Below are positions 36,676-51,323 of a DNA stretch of 64,000 nucleotides, one piece after another. The position numbers were made by a program, and so were the translations under genes. The notes beneath the pieces were generated by a model that was not told where the DNA came from, searched no databases, and saw nothing but the letters and a program-made list of their open reading frames with translations. Each line of letters starts with the position of its first letter. Positions within the stretch are counted from its first letter, which is position 1. Location: contig NC_086283.1 in the NCBI RefSeq assembly GCF_021018805.1, forward strand, positions 55,604,705 through 55,668,704. The letters are read 5' to 3'. This DNA comes from Prinia subflava (lineage: Eukaryota; Chordata; Aves; Passeriformes; Cisticolidae).

Positions 36676-37325
36676 CACAGAATTACAGAATGTTAAGGGT
36701 TGGTAGGGACCTTAAATATTGTCTAGTCTCAGCACCTCTGCCATGGGCAGGGATACTTTCCAGTGGACCAGGTTAGCCAAAGTATTATCCAACCTGGCCT
36801 TTAACAGTGTCACAGTTGGCATAGCCACGACTTCCCCAGACACCCTGTCCCAGTGTCTCACCATCCTCACAGGAGAGAATTTCTTCCTAACATCTAGCCT
36901 AAGTTTTTCCTCTTTCAGTTTGTACCCATTACTCATTTTTCTATCAATACAATTCCTGAAGAGTTGCTCTCTGGCTTCCTGTAGGCCTTCAATAGTGGAA
37001 GGCTGCTATGAGGTCTCCATGAAATTTTTCTTCTCTATAGTGAGCAGCCCCAACTTTCTCAGCCTGTCTTTATACCTCTAATCAACTTTGTGTCCTCCTC
37101 TGGACTTCCTCCTACAGTTTCATGCCCTTCCCATGTTGAAGGAACCAGAACTCAAACTCCAGGTGGGGTCTCCCCAGAGCAGAGCAGAGCAGAGCAGAGC
37201 AGAGCAGAGCAGAGCAGAGCAGAGCGGCAGAATCCCCTCCCTCCCCTGCTGCCCACGCTGCTTTGGATGCAGCCAGAACACATTTGGCTTTCTGGGCTGG
37301 GAGTGCCCATGGCTGGGCATGAGTG
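36676..37325 (-). mobile_element. CR1 LINE 3' fragment in the CHSY3 intron
   Basis: The plus strand starts with the complement of a CR1 tail (CACAGAATTACAGAATG). It then reads back through the CR1 C-terminal coding region; on the minus strand, RLDVRKKFSPVRMVRHWDR is visible near 36840-36900. It is 5'-truncated near the AQKAK segment. It is inserted in the same orientation as CHSY3. Confidence 0.88.
37176..37225. repeat. (AGAGC)10 microsatellite inside CR1
   Basis: Ten perfect AGAGC units replace the two or three found at the same point in other CR1 copies of this window (for example near 47881-47896). The expansion arose from a repeat-prone part of the CR1 consensus. Confidence 0.9.
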
Positions 37326-40300
37326 AGTTTGTCATCAACCATCATGTGAGCACAAAGGTACTAACCAATGCTAGCTGAGGATTACACACCTGGATGATTA
37401 AACAAACAGATAACTAGGGCAAAAGGGAGTAATCCAAAGAGGGCCAACCCCCAGTTCAATGGAGTTAGAGTAAGTGAGCACTACAAGAAAATTTCATAGG
37501 AATGGTTCTATCTCTTCTCACTTAAAGAACTATGACACTTACAAGGATGCATTTGAGACTCAGAAATAGAAAAGAAAATAATCACATAGCTCAAGCACAG
37601 ATCTTCCTGGCACAGAAAGCTGCTGATGGTAAAATTTTGGATCACTTTAAAGAGTGAGGCAACAGCTTAGTGAGAAACTCCATTGTTATCTAGAACTCCC
37701 GGAGTCCCAGCTGAAGATATATCACAATATTTCCTTATTTTCCTGTAGCCCTGCTTCAGCTTCTTCTACCAATTACTGCAGAGAGAGAATATTTTGCCAA
37801 ATGGACATTTAGTTTGACATGATATAACCATTTTATGTTCACTGAAAGGAGTGAATGGGAGAATTTATCTTCAGTTCAATATAATACATGTAGGTCCAAC
37901 ATTTTATCTTTCCATACTGCATGACTTTGATACTTTTCTAAATAGTTTTGTCTTCTGAATGATTCTTACAGCATAAGTAATGCAAGAGTTGGCACAGATT
38001 TCTGCTTGCCTTATTCCATGCCAGCTGAAACTAGGAGGTGGCAAGGAATATCAATGATCTAATCATGCTCTGAGGAACTCTGAACTGCAAGCAGGAATTA
38101 AAAAAATTATAAGAAAGAAATCAGAATAAAGGCAATGTTTTATTATAGTGGCAGAAAAATACAATAGCTAATACACAAGCATGAAGTTATTTGCATTGCA
38201 AGCTCTGAAATCATTGTAATCATTGTGATTTACTGATGTAATAAAAAAGGAAAGTTCTTATTACATATACACAAAAGCCCAAGCCAACCAACTTTCTTAT
38301 TGCAAGACTATCACATATTAAAAGAGTGAATGCAAATGGTGCTTTTTAAATTAACACAATTTTTCTTTGAGCATTAGGAACATCCCATTTAAGAGAGAAG
38401 ACATAAAACTTAATCCTTCATCCACTTGAGCTGTCCTTAAATCCACAGTAGTGCTAAACTGTTGACCATTTTATCTAAACTGGACTTTTAATAAATGTAG
38501 AAATAAGATGGACAGGAATTATTCCTGGTCTTTCTTCCCTCTGCTCTTTAGGGTTTAGATCTGCTAAAGATGAAGATTTATTCACTACTTTCACTGAGTT
38601 CAAGGAACATTTCATCCATATTAGTACACATGTAAATCTACTGTATTTGAGATGATACTGTTTTGCTGAGCACCAAGAAGTTGAGGGCATAAAAAATACT
38701 TCTGATGACTATAGGCACATTGGGATGGTCTCAATAATATGTGCTATAATAAAATGCAACACTAAGCTACAGGTAATCCAAGTTTCTGGACAAGAAGACA
38801 GATTTGAGCCAGTTTTGGTTTCGGTGCTTTGGTTCTCTTTGGTGCTCTGAGAAATACTATTCAGCCTGGAGAAGATAAGGATTAAGACTGGAATTATTAA
38901 ATGCATATGAACTAGATAACAGAGAAGCAATAACAAGCTATGTACAAGTGGGGAATTATCAGTTTGGAAGGAAGTTATTACAGAAGCTTCTAAGGAACAA
39001 TATTGTACCTAGTGATGCTGGCACAAAAATCTTGGAAACTGCTCATGACACACAGTCAAGGACATTATGACTAAATGAGAAGACTACCCATAAGAGCCAG
39101 AGAACTTGGAAATTAAGAAGTTATGGAAATTAAGTCGTTATAATAAAACAACACATATAATGCAATATCCATGATTGTAAGAGGTAAGTGACTGTCTTAG
39201 GAAAGCTGAATTTTTAAACTGGAAATAATTGACATACAAAGAAAACATAAGAACATTAGGAGACAGTGAAGAGATTAAGAGAATATCAGGTGACATGAAG
39301 AGATTATGAAAATTTGGTGTGAATCCTCTACAGAAAAAGGGACATGAAACTTAGTGTTGCATCAATCAGAATATTTCCAAAAGACGCAACAAACAATTTC
39401 ACACAATTCTGGATCTGCATTTTTATTAAATGAATGGGACCAAATCAATGCAAAAGAAACTTGTCAGGACTTTTCTAATTTAGCTTGTAAACAGGCAGAT
39501 TAAACAGCACTGTTATGCAAGGATCGCAGCACATGTGGAAGGAAAAAGAAGAATGTCTTAAATTACTCTGGGCATTATCTACGTGAAACAATTGTAGGAA
39601 AAGCTGCATGTTAGTAGTCAGCAGATTTAAGGAGGGTAGGCTGACAATCAGGCCTCCTCAGGTTTCTTACTGCCTGATGTCACTAACCCCCTTCTTTGGA
39701 ACAAACCAGCCTTCAGAAGAGAAGCACCAGGGTAACGTGGAAGGGACGACAGGTTAAGAAACTGGTGATAACACATCCAGCTACAATGAACAACAGCCCC
39801 TTACACACTGCCAGTCTTTCCACTAGGATGTGAAATGGAAATGGCTGGCTTAGCAGTTTTGATGATGCCAAAGATCTGACTCATTTCCTGTCCTGGATCA
39901 TAAAGGTTGAGTGATCACGGAGAAGGTATAACTAATTTTACTGTCATAGATTAAGCTTCATGTAACTCAGTGATGTTCAGACTTGTGGTTGCTCCTACAT
40001 ACTCAATCACGGAGAGAGCTCAGCAGAGAAAAGCAGGTTCTCATCATCATGGAGCTGTACAGTACCAACAAGTGCACTGGGACCAGCTCCACATTTACAC
40101 CATGAGTCTTTGAAGATGAACGTGGCCTCCATGACATTAAACTAATACTGCTGCAGTCCAGCAGGTAGAGCCATCTGAGGTTTTGCCATTGTTGGCCTCA
40201 TTACAGAAGGTGATTTACCACAGTAGCACTGCCACTATCACATCCAGATGACAACCCTCAGCATGTATGTACTTCACGTCCTTTTGAACATCTTGGTGGG

Positions 40301-43300
40301 GCACATGTAACAGCCAAATGCTAAAAGCTTTTCCAAACTCTAAAATTGTTCTCTGGCTCCCACATGTCAAGCAAAGGAGCAATCTGCCCTCCTTGAAGCC
40401 AAATCTCCCATGACCTCAGGGCCATACTTCCAAACTGCATCGTGCCAAGGTTCCTGCCCTGCCAGGTGCTTCAGCTCCCTTTGAACCGAATTTCCCTGGC
40501 ATGTCTCATACAGTATGAGATAGACAAGGGGTTGATTAGTAAGTGGTATTTCACAAATTTAAATATAATTAATCAATAATTAATACTTTTTGCATTTGTA
40601 TCAAGTCACTAAAATACTCCATTGTTAAAATAACGCACATTATATTATTGTTGTCTACTAGTTAGTGATAACCTGCATCAAGTACACTCCATAAGAAATC
40701 CTAGCTTTTTAAGTACGTGCTTTATTATTTACAGAATTCATACTATATATTAAAACCATTGTAAAATTTGACCAGAAAATTAATACATGATCTTTTATAC
40801 CAACACATCCTTAGTGCAAGACACTAAACCTTTCTGAAAGCTCACACACAGCAATGCACTGGAGCATTTACCAATATTTCTTCCTACAAAACATATACTG
40901 TTTTAATATGCAGTTGAAAAAAATGCTTGACCATTAACTTTAAGGAGCAATAGGAGACGGAAGTTATTTTGTCAACCTCTTAATCCTCAAGCATAGTACT
41001 GAATGTAGTTTACAGTTATTATTGAACCATAATACACACAAATTTTTTCTTTTGTGTTAGCAAAATAAGAATTATTAAAGTTTTATTGTGCCTGTGGAAT
41101 TATTTATTAAATTAAATGAAGTTACAATTAACTCTATTACATAACACATGTATGCAAAGTGTGTAAGTACTTTTATTTCATAATTTGTGAAATATGTGAC
41201 CTTCTCACTATGCGATGCATTTGGCCATATAGAGGCAAAAATATTAAATCTGTCAAATCTTAGCCTTCAATGTACACAACAGAAAAAAAATAGAAAAACT
41301 CCTTAAGGTTTACATTTAGACAGAAATATCAAGTTCTACCCTCTGGGTTAAGGAAAAAAAGATGAATAAGTGATTTGATGACTAATCATAGTTTCTGAAT
41401 TGTTTCTATGTGTTGTGACATAAAGTAGTATATTTGTGTGATGATAAACTTTTCCAGAACAAGGACTCATGCATTTGTGTATCTGACCAAAGATTTAAAT
41501 ACTATAATTATTCTCTGAAGTGCATAAACACAAACGCTGATTCCACATATACAAATTATATAGAAACTGGAAATTTTGGGGGTTTGGGGTACCTTGTGAG
41601 TAGCATCACAGTTGAACTAGCAGCACCCCCCACTTTACAGGATTACCCCAGAAGGAGTTTTAAGGGAGAGACTTCCCTTTTGTTATACCAACAAAGATCA
41701 TGTCCTTTTCAATCCTACTGAAAAGTGTTCACATGTTTACATTCAGCTTACCCCAAAGTCTTCCCTCCTACAAAAAATCCCACACTTTTAAAGAAAACAT
41801 CCAAATACTGACAGCTAGTGTGGTGAACACTTTTTAGCATGGATATACTCAGCACTCTTCACAGTTGTTACAGAAGAGAGTAGTTTGGTTTATGAAGATG
41901 CCTGGGACAGTATTTCATTCACACTTGGCTAGAGCCATTCCTAAAAAATAATGGTGGTAATGTATCCTTTCTGGTTTTCAGTTGTTGAGACCAATCTTCT
42001 TGTACATGTTTGAGAATCTTTGTCTATCCAGACCCATTTCGTGCTAACCAAGCTAAGTTGAAGCCACAGAATTAACACCCTTTAATGGCCTGAGACTGTG
42101 CTACCTACTTCATGTGATGACTTCACTCCTATCATACCAGCTGATAGCTGTTCAGATGCTCAGCACACCATCTGAACTCCTGTCATGTTGCCTGGCATGG
42201 GCAAGTAACCTGCTCCATTCAGAAACCTGCCATGTTCAATGCAGGAAACCTCTTCTGCTGAAAGGAGAATTGGAGAGATTCTCTTCTGCAGTGCAATATA
42301 AAAAATTAATGTTGTACACCCTTTTTACTTCAAGTACTCTGAGTATGTAATTCTAAAACACTGGGAGAGGACAATTTCATACAGCAAGAGAAAGCAGCCC
42401 TCTGCATGCCCCTGCCCCAGTAACAACACTAGCTGTAAAAAGTATGAGGCTCTTGTCTCATGAAAAATCCTTATACTGTAGTGATATTTTACAAGGCATA
42501 ATTCTTCCCACTGGGAGATGAGCATCCTGCAAACTACAACAGTCTAACACAAAGGGTTTCCTGATATTTATGACATCCCTTAGAGGAATCAATCTTCCTG
42601 AAGAATCTGCATGCCTCTGCCTTACGAAATCTGTCACCTGCCACAGAAAATGTAGATCTTACTTTGCTTATCAGGAGCTTAAAAGGACTTTCTTAACTGA
42701 GTCCTAAGTATCCTTTTGAAGTAACTCACCAATTCAAATGTTGAAGAAAACTTTGAGAAAAAGCCATTTTAATTTCTACTTCTTCTGACAAGAACTATTA
42801 AAAAATCAAGCTTCAGCACTACAAATACTGAGAGTTAAGTGTTGAGTTAAACTGCAGTATTTCTTTGCTTCACAAGTTGGTCACATTTCTCTCTAAATGA
42901 AAAATTCTAAGTGAAAACAATCATTTGAGTTTATTGTTCACAGAATATTTATCATTATAGTCTGCAAAAGGGAAATGTTGTGAGCTACTATTCATCAGTG
43001 AAGTCACATCAGTGAATTATTGGGACACAAAAGGTTTTTCCTATTGTTTGAGGAGATTTAGTAGTACTACTGTTTGAGACTAAAATTTGAGGCTAAAATT
43101 AAAGTAATAAATATTTTTCTTTATTGCTTTTGTTTTTATTGCTTTTGACCCTCAGTTTTACCTAACCTTCCATAAAATCATTTTGATACAAGACAGCAAA
43201 ATCAAACTGCCCTATCCTTCCAAAAGTCCAGTTATTTGGGAACAGAACTTCAGTTTTGATAAATACTAAAAGAATTAATAGAATTATATTTACTGTAACT

Positions 43301-43321
43301 AGAGTATTTATCTATTCAAGC
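37326..43321. other. CHSY3 intron 2 sequence, nothing recognised
   Basis: Long AT-rich stretch. No exon, RNA gene or clear transposable element is recognised. A slightly GC-richer part at about 39600-40500 could be an old repeat, but I cannot name it. Confidence 0.4.
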
Positions 43322-43341
43322 AAAAAAAAAAAAAAAAAAAA
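43322..43341. repeat. A20 homopolymer
   Basis: Twenty consecutive A residues, with no recognisable retroposon body on its left that would make it a poly(A) tail. Confidence 0.9.
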
Positions 43342-43550
43342 GTTCTCCCTTTAAGCTTATGTCTCAAATATTTACAAAGAGTTACTTAATATAAACTGCT
43401 TTTGCACAGTGATGGGAATTCTATCACATCTGTCACCCCCTAATACTTCTGTTTGCAAAAACATGAGGTTTTGGAACTTATTAAATAATGTTTATCCAGT
43501 GCAACCTGATTGAACTTTCATTTCCAGTCTTGAAACACATCCTGCTTGAA

Positions 43551-43592
43551 GTCCAAGGGACTGGACCAGATGATCTCCATGACCTGTTAAAC
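43551..43592 (+). mobile_element. Possible CR1 3'-end remnant
   Basis: AAGGGACTGGACCAGATGAT followed by CTCCATGACCT resembles the CR1 segment just before the 3' tail. It is too short for certainty. Confidence 0.35.
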
Positions 43593-46500
43593 TTATATGA
43601 CTTCACAGCCTTACAACTTCATATTAATTAGTAAACTTATATTACAAACCATAGTTTGATGAGGAACAGAGTGGTAGCACTGTCTCTGTCTACGGTAGAA
43701 TCAATATTAGGGACTCTGCACCTGACCTCCTCCCAAAGTTTTTCACAAAAAATATAAACTTTGGGAGACTGGAACATTGAAAATTCAGTGTATTTTTAAA
43801 TTTATAATATGATCTATATGATCTATATTATACAACATGTGTACAGAGGTAAATACATAGCATGATTCAAAATGATTTTGAGTAACTCAGCCTTAAAGAG
43901 GTGCTACTTTCTCTGTTCATTTATCCTTTTTTTCCCTTTATTTTACAATTAAGTTTTTCACCTACCTCTTTTCTTGAGAGTGTCTTATTCTTCCATGGAT
44001 TTGTGGAAAGTACTTAGACAGAGTAAAAAAAAATATAATTCTTCTGTGTTTATTTGATAACCTTCAATTTATTCACATACCCTTTTTCCCCTCACTTGTT
44101 CTATATATGCCCAGAATTGTATGCTGGGAGCCTTACAAGATGGGTACAACATAGTTGAAGACAGAACACATGGTCTCAATGACTGTACTGTACATATCCA
44201 GTTAAATAACATGACACCAACAGTAATTTCTTTAGCTGAACTGTCATGCAAATTAAACAGCTGGCTGATTGGTTAGTATCCCACAGGTAATGCCACAAAC
44301 AGTGCTCTATAACATCTTGAGGAGAATAAAGTATTTCTTTTTGGCTAACAAGACTGGAAGCATAACTACTAGACAAATGACAAAGGAGTTTTCACTCAAT
44401 GCTTATTTCTTGGGCAAAGTAGAGCTGTTAAAGTACTGCCTGAAGAGAAACAGCAGGCTCTTGAAAAGCTCTTGAAGGTGGAGAATAGAAGTTAGTAAGA
44501 AAGAGTAATTTCACAAAACAAAGGAGGAAACAGATGGGATGCCAACCTATCCTGGGGAGTGGTGAGGATCAATTAACTTACACGATCATGCAGAATTTGG
44601 AAAGGTCAGATAAACTGGAAGGAACTTCTTGATTAGGAAATATACCTTGCCACATGGAAGAACACAGTGCACCAGCAGATCTCTTATTTGATAACCAAAC
44701 TCATCTGAACAGTAAAGACAAAAAGGCAGGGTACTCTGCATATAGGGCTTGCTTTGTCAGAAGCTGTATTTATGCCAGCAAGTGAATACTGATGGTGTGC
44801 TCTTACCACCACTGCAACATAACCTCCTCCCACTGGGAAATTAAGCCATATCAGGAATGTTAGCTGGAATAGGGGGATTTAGCACAGGGGACCATAATAA
44901 AAAAGCATTAGGTTAATGAAAATGGCAAATTTTCTGAAAACTAAACAGAAGATCACCCCAAAAGTGGTCAAGGACCCCTAGCCAGAGCAGCAGCAATCCC
45001 AGACAGAAATGCCAGAAGACTGAAATTTGCCATCCCCTGCAGATTAGAAGCAAAAAGGAATGAGTTTCTTGAGTTTCTCAATACGGAGTTTGCTTAGATC
45101 TCTTATCTGAGCGGATCTGCAGAGCAGAAACAACAGAATGTCGCCTTGCCTTCATTGTCACTTGTCTGATATTTCTAGAGAAATTTTCCTCTCAGTATAG
45201 GCAGATCTGAAATAATTGTAACTCCTAACAGTTAAGTCATATTGCTAATAAAAATTGCCTCGAGCACTGAAATAAAAAAAACTGTTTAAAATGTCAAGAA
45301 GTCAAGGAAAAAATGAGACTGGTTTGAAAAAAGAAAAATCCCATAACTCCCTATATATTTCAACACAACCCATAATTATGCATCTAAAATTTTACTTGTT
45401 TTGAGGCACAGGCATGCAGCTTATTTTCGTCACTATTGTTTACCAGCTACATTTTTTTTTCTTTTAATCTCAAGAACTTATCATTCCCTGCAAATACACT
45501 TCAGAAAACTGCTGGGTTTACCCTTTAAAGAAGCTTCTGAATCATTTAATTATGCAAAGAAAAAATCAGTAAATGCTTGCATAGCCATTAAGTACAGATT
45601 TATATTCCTGCACTATCAGATAACGCTGAAATAATGTATAAAAAACAGCATCCATAACTTCCATTAAGTACCACCATGAATTCTGTTTAAACACTTCACT
45701 GATCAAAAAATTAACTGTCTACTGCATATATTACACAACTTTTTACAATAATGCATAAAGACCTACAACAGAAACAGTATAGGAAAACACCTGGTCTTGC
45801 ATGCCTTTGTTTATTCGTAATTAGCAATATTTCACTATTCGTTTATGTATTTTAATTCCTTAGGCCATTGCCTTACTTGGACAGATTTTTTTCCACACAA
45901 AACAAAGAGAGGATAAGCATTATCAAGAGATATACATAACTGGAAAACATAGAATCTTAGCATAGGAGTGATACTTGATTATACCTTTAAAGAAGGAGAA
46001 GAGGAATTCAATCTGCAGCATCCATTTTAAATTACATTCATCCTGGCAACATCAGATGAAAACTCAGTGCCACCTTTTAGCAGTGCTGGTCTGAGGATGG
46101 AGCCAAGAATGTGAGACAGAGATAATATATGTTTCTAAAACTATCTGGCAAAATGGACAATGTAAACATGCTTATAGGGCAAGCAAAGATTTGGAGACCC
46201 AAAGCTACCTGGAAGCCTTTTGGATACCTTAAATAGCTGACTAGACTGCTTGCTTCAAGGTCAAACCAAGTTGTTTCACTTCCTGTTGTTGGTAATAAAT
46301 CCAACATACTGACAAAATCTGAGGTATCAAAAGAGATAAATGCTAATGGAAATTGGCAGACAAAAAAGAGAAAAAAAAATCAGGACTAGTGCCTATCTAG
46401 GACTTACAAGGAAGAGCATATTAAGATAAAAACAGGCAATCTCGCAAGATCAACACTTGTAGCAGTGCAGTGACTTTTTGCTTAGAACTCTAAGAGCCCT

Positions 46501-46674
46501 AAAGTTACTTGATTTGCTTTGAAGTCTGCATATTTATTCAAACTGTCATCAAAATCTGACTTTTTATAAAAGCTTTTGGGAAGATTAGGTGTTAAGATAA
46601 GGACATGCTGGAGCACAGAACTCCTGAAAGACAGCATCCAAGGGGGGAAATAAGTGTTATTTCATATTAGCTAG
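43593..46674. other. CHSY3 intron 2 sequence, nothing recognised
   Basis: AT-rich non-coding DNA without recognised elements. Confidence 0.4.
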
Positions 46675-47133
46675 GATAGACAGACTAATAGGGTAACAAG
46701 GGTGGTGATGGAAGGGCCCAGAACACAAGTTCTGTGGGGAGTGGCTATGGGAGCTGAGGGTGTTTACCCTGGAAGAAAAGAGGCTCAGGGTGAACCTTAT
46801 CACTCCCTACAACTCTCTGAAAGGGGGGTGTAGTCAGGTGGGAGTCAGCCTCTTCTCCCAGGGAACCAACAACAGGACAGGAGGACACAGTCTTAAGCTG
46901 CACCAGGGCAGTTTAGGCTGGACATCAGAACGATCTTTACAGAAAGGGCCATTAGTCATTGGAATGGGCTGCACAGGGAAGTGGTGGAGTCACCATCCCC
47001 GGAGATTTTTAAGGAATGATCAGATGTGGCACTGGGTGCCATGGTCTGGTTCACAAGGTGTTATTAGGTCACAAGTTGGACTTGATGTTCTCAAAGATCT
47101 CTTCCGACCTGATTGATTCTGTGTGATTTTGTG
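46675..47133 (+). mobile_element. CR1 LINE 3' fragment
   Basis: Contains the CR1 end-of-ORF2 region (TLEEKRLRVNLITPYNSLKGG near 46765, [19 protein letters not shown] text near 46870). It ends in GATTGATTCTGTGTGATTTTGTGA. It is closely related in layout to the copy at 23818-24722 and runs antisense to CHSY3. Confidence 0.87.
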
Positions 47134-47373
47134 AAATAGATTACACAAGCACACTGAAGAGTGTTTAAACACTCAGCCATGACTTTATTTATTATATTTA
47201 TATGGAAGTGGTCTGGGAGACTTATAGCAACCCCTTACAAGGGGTTGCCCACAGTAGGAAATACTGTAATGTATTGAGTGGTAACTAAGAGTGGTAATCT
47301 TGGACTGTTAAAACAATGATCCAGTAAGAAATGCTCCTCTCTGGGTGCTTTTTATCTACAGGAGGTAAGAGGG
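47134..47373. other. Spacer between two convergent CR1 copies
   Basis: About 240 bp with no recognised feature. The CR1 tails on both sides point toward each other. Confidence 0.5.
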
Positions 47374-48560
47374 AATTATAGAATTATAGAATAAGTTGAA
47401 CTGCAAGGGAGCTTTAAAGGCTATTTAGTCCACCCCCCTTTGCCATGACCAGGGATATCTTCAAGCAGAACAGGTTGCACAGAGCCTCATCCACACTAAC
47501 ATTGAATATTTGCAGGGATGGAGAATCTCCCAACACCCTGGGCAATCTATTGCAGTGTTCCGTCACCCTCATAGTAAAAATTTCTTTCTAATATCTGCTC
47601 TAAATTGATCATCCTTCAGTTTCAAAGCCATTCCCTCCTTCTCACACTCCATGTCCTGGGACCTCTCCAGCTTTCTTGTAGGCTCCCTTCAAGAGGCTGC
47701 TCTAAAGTATCTCTGGAGCCTTTTCTTCTCCAGACTGAACAGCCCTAGCTTTGTCAGTCTCATTAGGAGACATGCTCCATCACTCTGGATCATCTTCGTG
47801 GCTCTCCTCTGGACTTGATCCAAAAAGTCCATCATTCTGGGGACCTCAGGGCTGGATGCAGGGTTCCAGGTGGGGTCTCAGCAGAGCAGAGCAGAGGGGC
47901 AGAATCCCCTCCCTCCCCTGTTGCCCACGCTGCTTTGGATGCAGCCCAGGACACGTTTGGCTTTCTGGGCTGGGAGTGCCCATGGCTGGGTCATGTCCAG
48001 CCTCTCACCCAGCAGCACCCCAAACCCTTCTCACAGGGCTGCTCTCCATCTGTTCATCCCAAGCCTGGGTTGGTACTGGGATTTGCCCCAACCCAGGTGC
48101 AGCACCTTGGTCTTGGCCTTGTTAAACCTCATGAGATTCCCACGGGCACATCTTGAGCTTGTCCAGGTCCCTCTGGATGGAATCCTACCTTTGGGTGTGT
48201 CAACCACACCATTCAGCTTGGTGGTACCTGCAGACTTGCTGAGGGCACACTGCATCCTGATGTCAGTGTCATTGATGAGGACACTGAAGAGCAGAGGCCC
48301 CAGTACAAACACCTGAGGGACAGTGACACCACTTGTTCCAAATGTCCCTCCATTAGGATCCTGAGCTGCTGACCACCAATCTTTGGATGTCACCACTCAA
48401 CCAATTCCTTACCCATTGATCCACATACCCATCCTAATCCATCTCTCTCCAGTTTGGACATGGCATCTGACTGCCATGACTTTCCAAAAATCATGGAGAG
48501 TAGCTTGGCAGCTATATCAGCCAATTCCCTCTGTGTTCCCCTCTTTGCTCTCTCATACAG
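47374..48560 (-). mobile_element. CR1 LINE fragment
   Basis: The plus strand begins with a degenerate tail complement (AATTATAGAATTATAGAATA). It reads back through the CR1 C-terminal region to the reverse-transcriptase core; on the minus strand, VLGPLLFSVLIND and LSKSAGTTKLNG lie near 48240-48310. It continues to upstream CR1 sequence around 48480-48560. Stops and indels show it is inactive. The left end is approximate. Confidence 0.87.
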
Positions 48561-51323
48561 TGGTGAGGCTTTATATTCCTGCCATGCACAGGTCTTTCCT
48601 GCCTGGGTGGAGGGTCTATCCTTCCCAGCCAGAAGCAGATAACTGAGCTGGACACTGAGAGCAAAGCCTCTAAGAATTGCCTCCAGTAGGGGTTTTTTAG
48701 TGCTAGGAATGTTAATTTATGGAGGAAACATACAGTCATGCAGTAACAATAAAATATGAATAATTTATAAATAATAATTAAAGTAAATCAGAAATATATT
48801 TCTTCCTAGGACAAAGAAATAGAAAGTCAGCAGATGCAAAATCTGAGAAAATAGAAATGTGTGCGAAAAAGTACTTGAGGGAGATGAAAATTATTGAATT
48901 TTAAAATTATTGAAGCTCAGAACTTATCATGAACCCAAAAGGATTAAACAGATAATAAGAACATCCAAGATGATATTATAAGGAAAAAGAGCAATGAGAA
49001 TCCTTACTGATTCAGGGTAAAAACAATTTGATAGCTCATAATGGCCCATTGGAAGGTGTCAACACAAGCTCACCACAAAGATCAAGCCTACAGAATGCAA
49101 TATTAATAGCTTCTCCAAGGGAAATATATTTAGTAAACAAATGTATCACATCACATATCACATCACATTAATATTCCTAAAACAGGATTTTCAACACCTT
49201 TGGACAAGAAAACAATAAACATAGACTGGTAAAAAATGAACTAGTCTCTTTTTTGGTAAACACATCTTGAGAACACTTAAATGCATTGCCAAGTCATATT
49301 TTAAGCTCTCATATTAAATAAGAAAGCAGAAGTGCCAGCAGATCTACCTAATGTGGACTAAAGCTCTCTAATCTACCTTCACTGATTAAATACTCCATTA
49401 TTCTGATAGGGAGGTTAACCATAAAATGTGCAATAACTTCAAAATTTGGGAATGACGAACCTGTTTCTGGTGGCGAGTAGACCTAAAAGTAGTTTCTCAG
49501 AAGTTACCAATGGGGAACTAATGACTGAACTAGAGGACCCAAGACGTCAAAGTTCTTCCAAAGACAGAAAAGGCAATATCAGTACAGTAAGATTTCCTGC
49601 AATATTTTGTCATCCCTTGACAAAAAAGCTTTTCATCAGTTCTGCATACTGGCCAGACTTCTGCATGATAGGCCAGCTTAAGCTGTTTTTTAATTTAATT
49701 TTTCTTACACTTGTACTACATCGAGTCATTATCCAGCTGAGACACTGAACAGCATGACCTCCTTGTCAACCAAGTCTTCACTTCTTGCCATGTCAGTAAA
49801 AGAATATTAAAACAAGGATGTTCAAATTAGGGTTTCATTTCTTATGGTGTAATCAAGGAGATGAGTATGGCTTCCTTCCAGCTGCTTGTATTACCATTAA
49901 AATTTATGATAAATTATGAACGCCCTTGAGCTAAACATCCAATTAAAATAACATAAGCATGGCAGGATGTCTGTTACAATGTTTTCCTTAGAAGAAATCC
50001 TAATTATATTTCCATTATACTTTTCCACAGGCATAGCTGTGCTTTCTGACTGGATGGAATAAAAATATAACATTAATTAACATGACTGTGTTCTTATAGC
50101 ATCACAAAGAATAGCTCTTACATTAAAAATACAAGAATCCAAGCCTACTGACTTATATGTTTCATGATGACAGGAGATCTAATACTGAACAGTGATTCTT
50201 CATCCTTCCAGTATTATAAAATATCCTTAACAAGATTCTTCATTGTTGGCCTTCCAAATTGGGAAGTGTGGTTGACTAGTAAAAAGAAAATGTCTTTCAG
50301 CTAGACAATGATAATTTGAAACCCATTTTATACTGCCTCATGTCTTTTCATGGCTGAAAATAATAATGATTTTAATGGAGGTCTGAAGGCTCATGTTATA
50401 AAAAAAGTGGTATTACTCTCCTATTTAAGTCATAGTTTTGAAAGTAATTTTTTTCCAGACAACAAAAGACCTGTACATTCACTGATTGGTCCTTCAGTAA
50501 TAGCAATTTTCTCACAAATCACTGAAGTATGTCTAGCTTGGTGATTTAATTCATTAAGGATTTCATAAGTTATGTGCACTATGCTTCTTCTATATTATGT
50601 CACTCTTTTCAAACAATATTCTGTCACAGAATAATCAAATATATAGAAAACAGTTCTATCTTTACTACAGATTTTCAAATCAAACAAAGCAAAAAGAAAA
50701 CCTCCAAAAGATAACAAATAGGTGCAATGGAGTACAGGAAATAGATGGGACTTATATATTTGGAGAATTCTGGGTGAAAACAATTTAGAAAAAGTATTAT
50801 TGACCTCAGATTTTCAATTGACTTAACAATTCAATAATTAGTTTCTCTAGTTTTTATTAAATTGTTGATTGGCTTGAGTTGTGCTTTGAATGGAGTACAT
50901 AAGACAGAAGAGAACAGGGAAAGAAGAGTAAAAATTGAAACAAAGGGCAATAATCCATTTTACTGTTCTTTTGTCTCTAACTGTAAAAGGTTATAATACC
51001 CTGAAGGAATGAGAACAGAACTTTACATAGCTGAGGCTATGTCTGTAGGATAACATTACTTTTTTTTTTTCTAATGGGTTGAATATTAACTCTGTAAAGG
51101 TGGCCAATAGTTGTATTTCACAACAATGGTAACACCACATATTAAGAAAAACTCTTTCTTACACAATTTTTGTTAATGATCAGGTTGAAATAACATTTGA
51201 GCATTGCTTGAAACCCACTTAATGTGTTTATTACATTTATCTGCTTGGATGTGTGCCTACAGAGGGTTTTCACTACTGTTACAACTACACCAATCAAATC
51301 CTGTAAAAAGTAAAATTAGGTAG
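48561..51323. other. CHSY3 intron 2 sequence, nothing recognised
   Basis: AT-rich non-coding DNA. A short ATCACATC-type repeat occurs near 49145-49170. No exon is recognised. Confidence 0.4.

Noticed and set aside
49140..49170. ATCACATC-type short direct repeats as a possible array
   Set aside because: Only a few imperfect units are present, with no spacer regularity. It is a simple microsatellite-like stretch.
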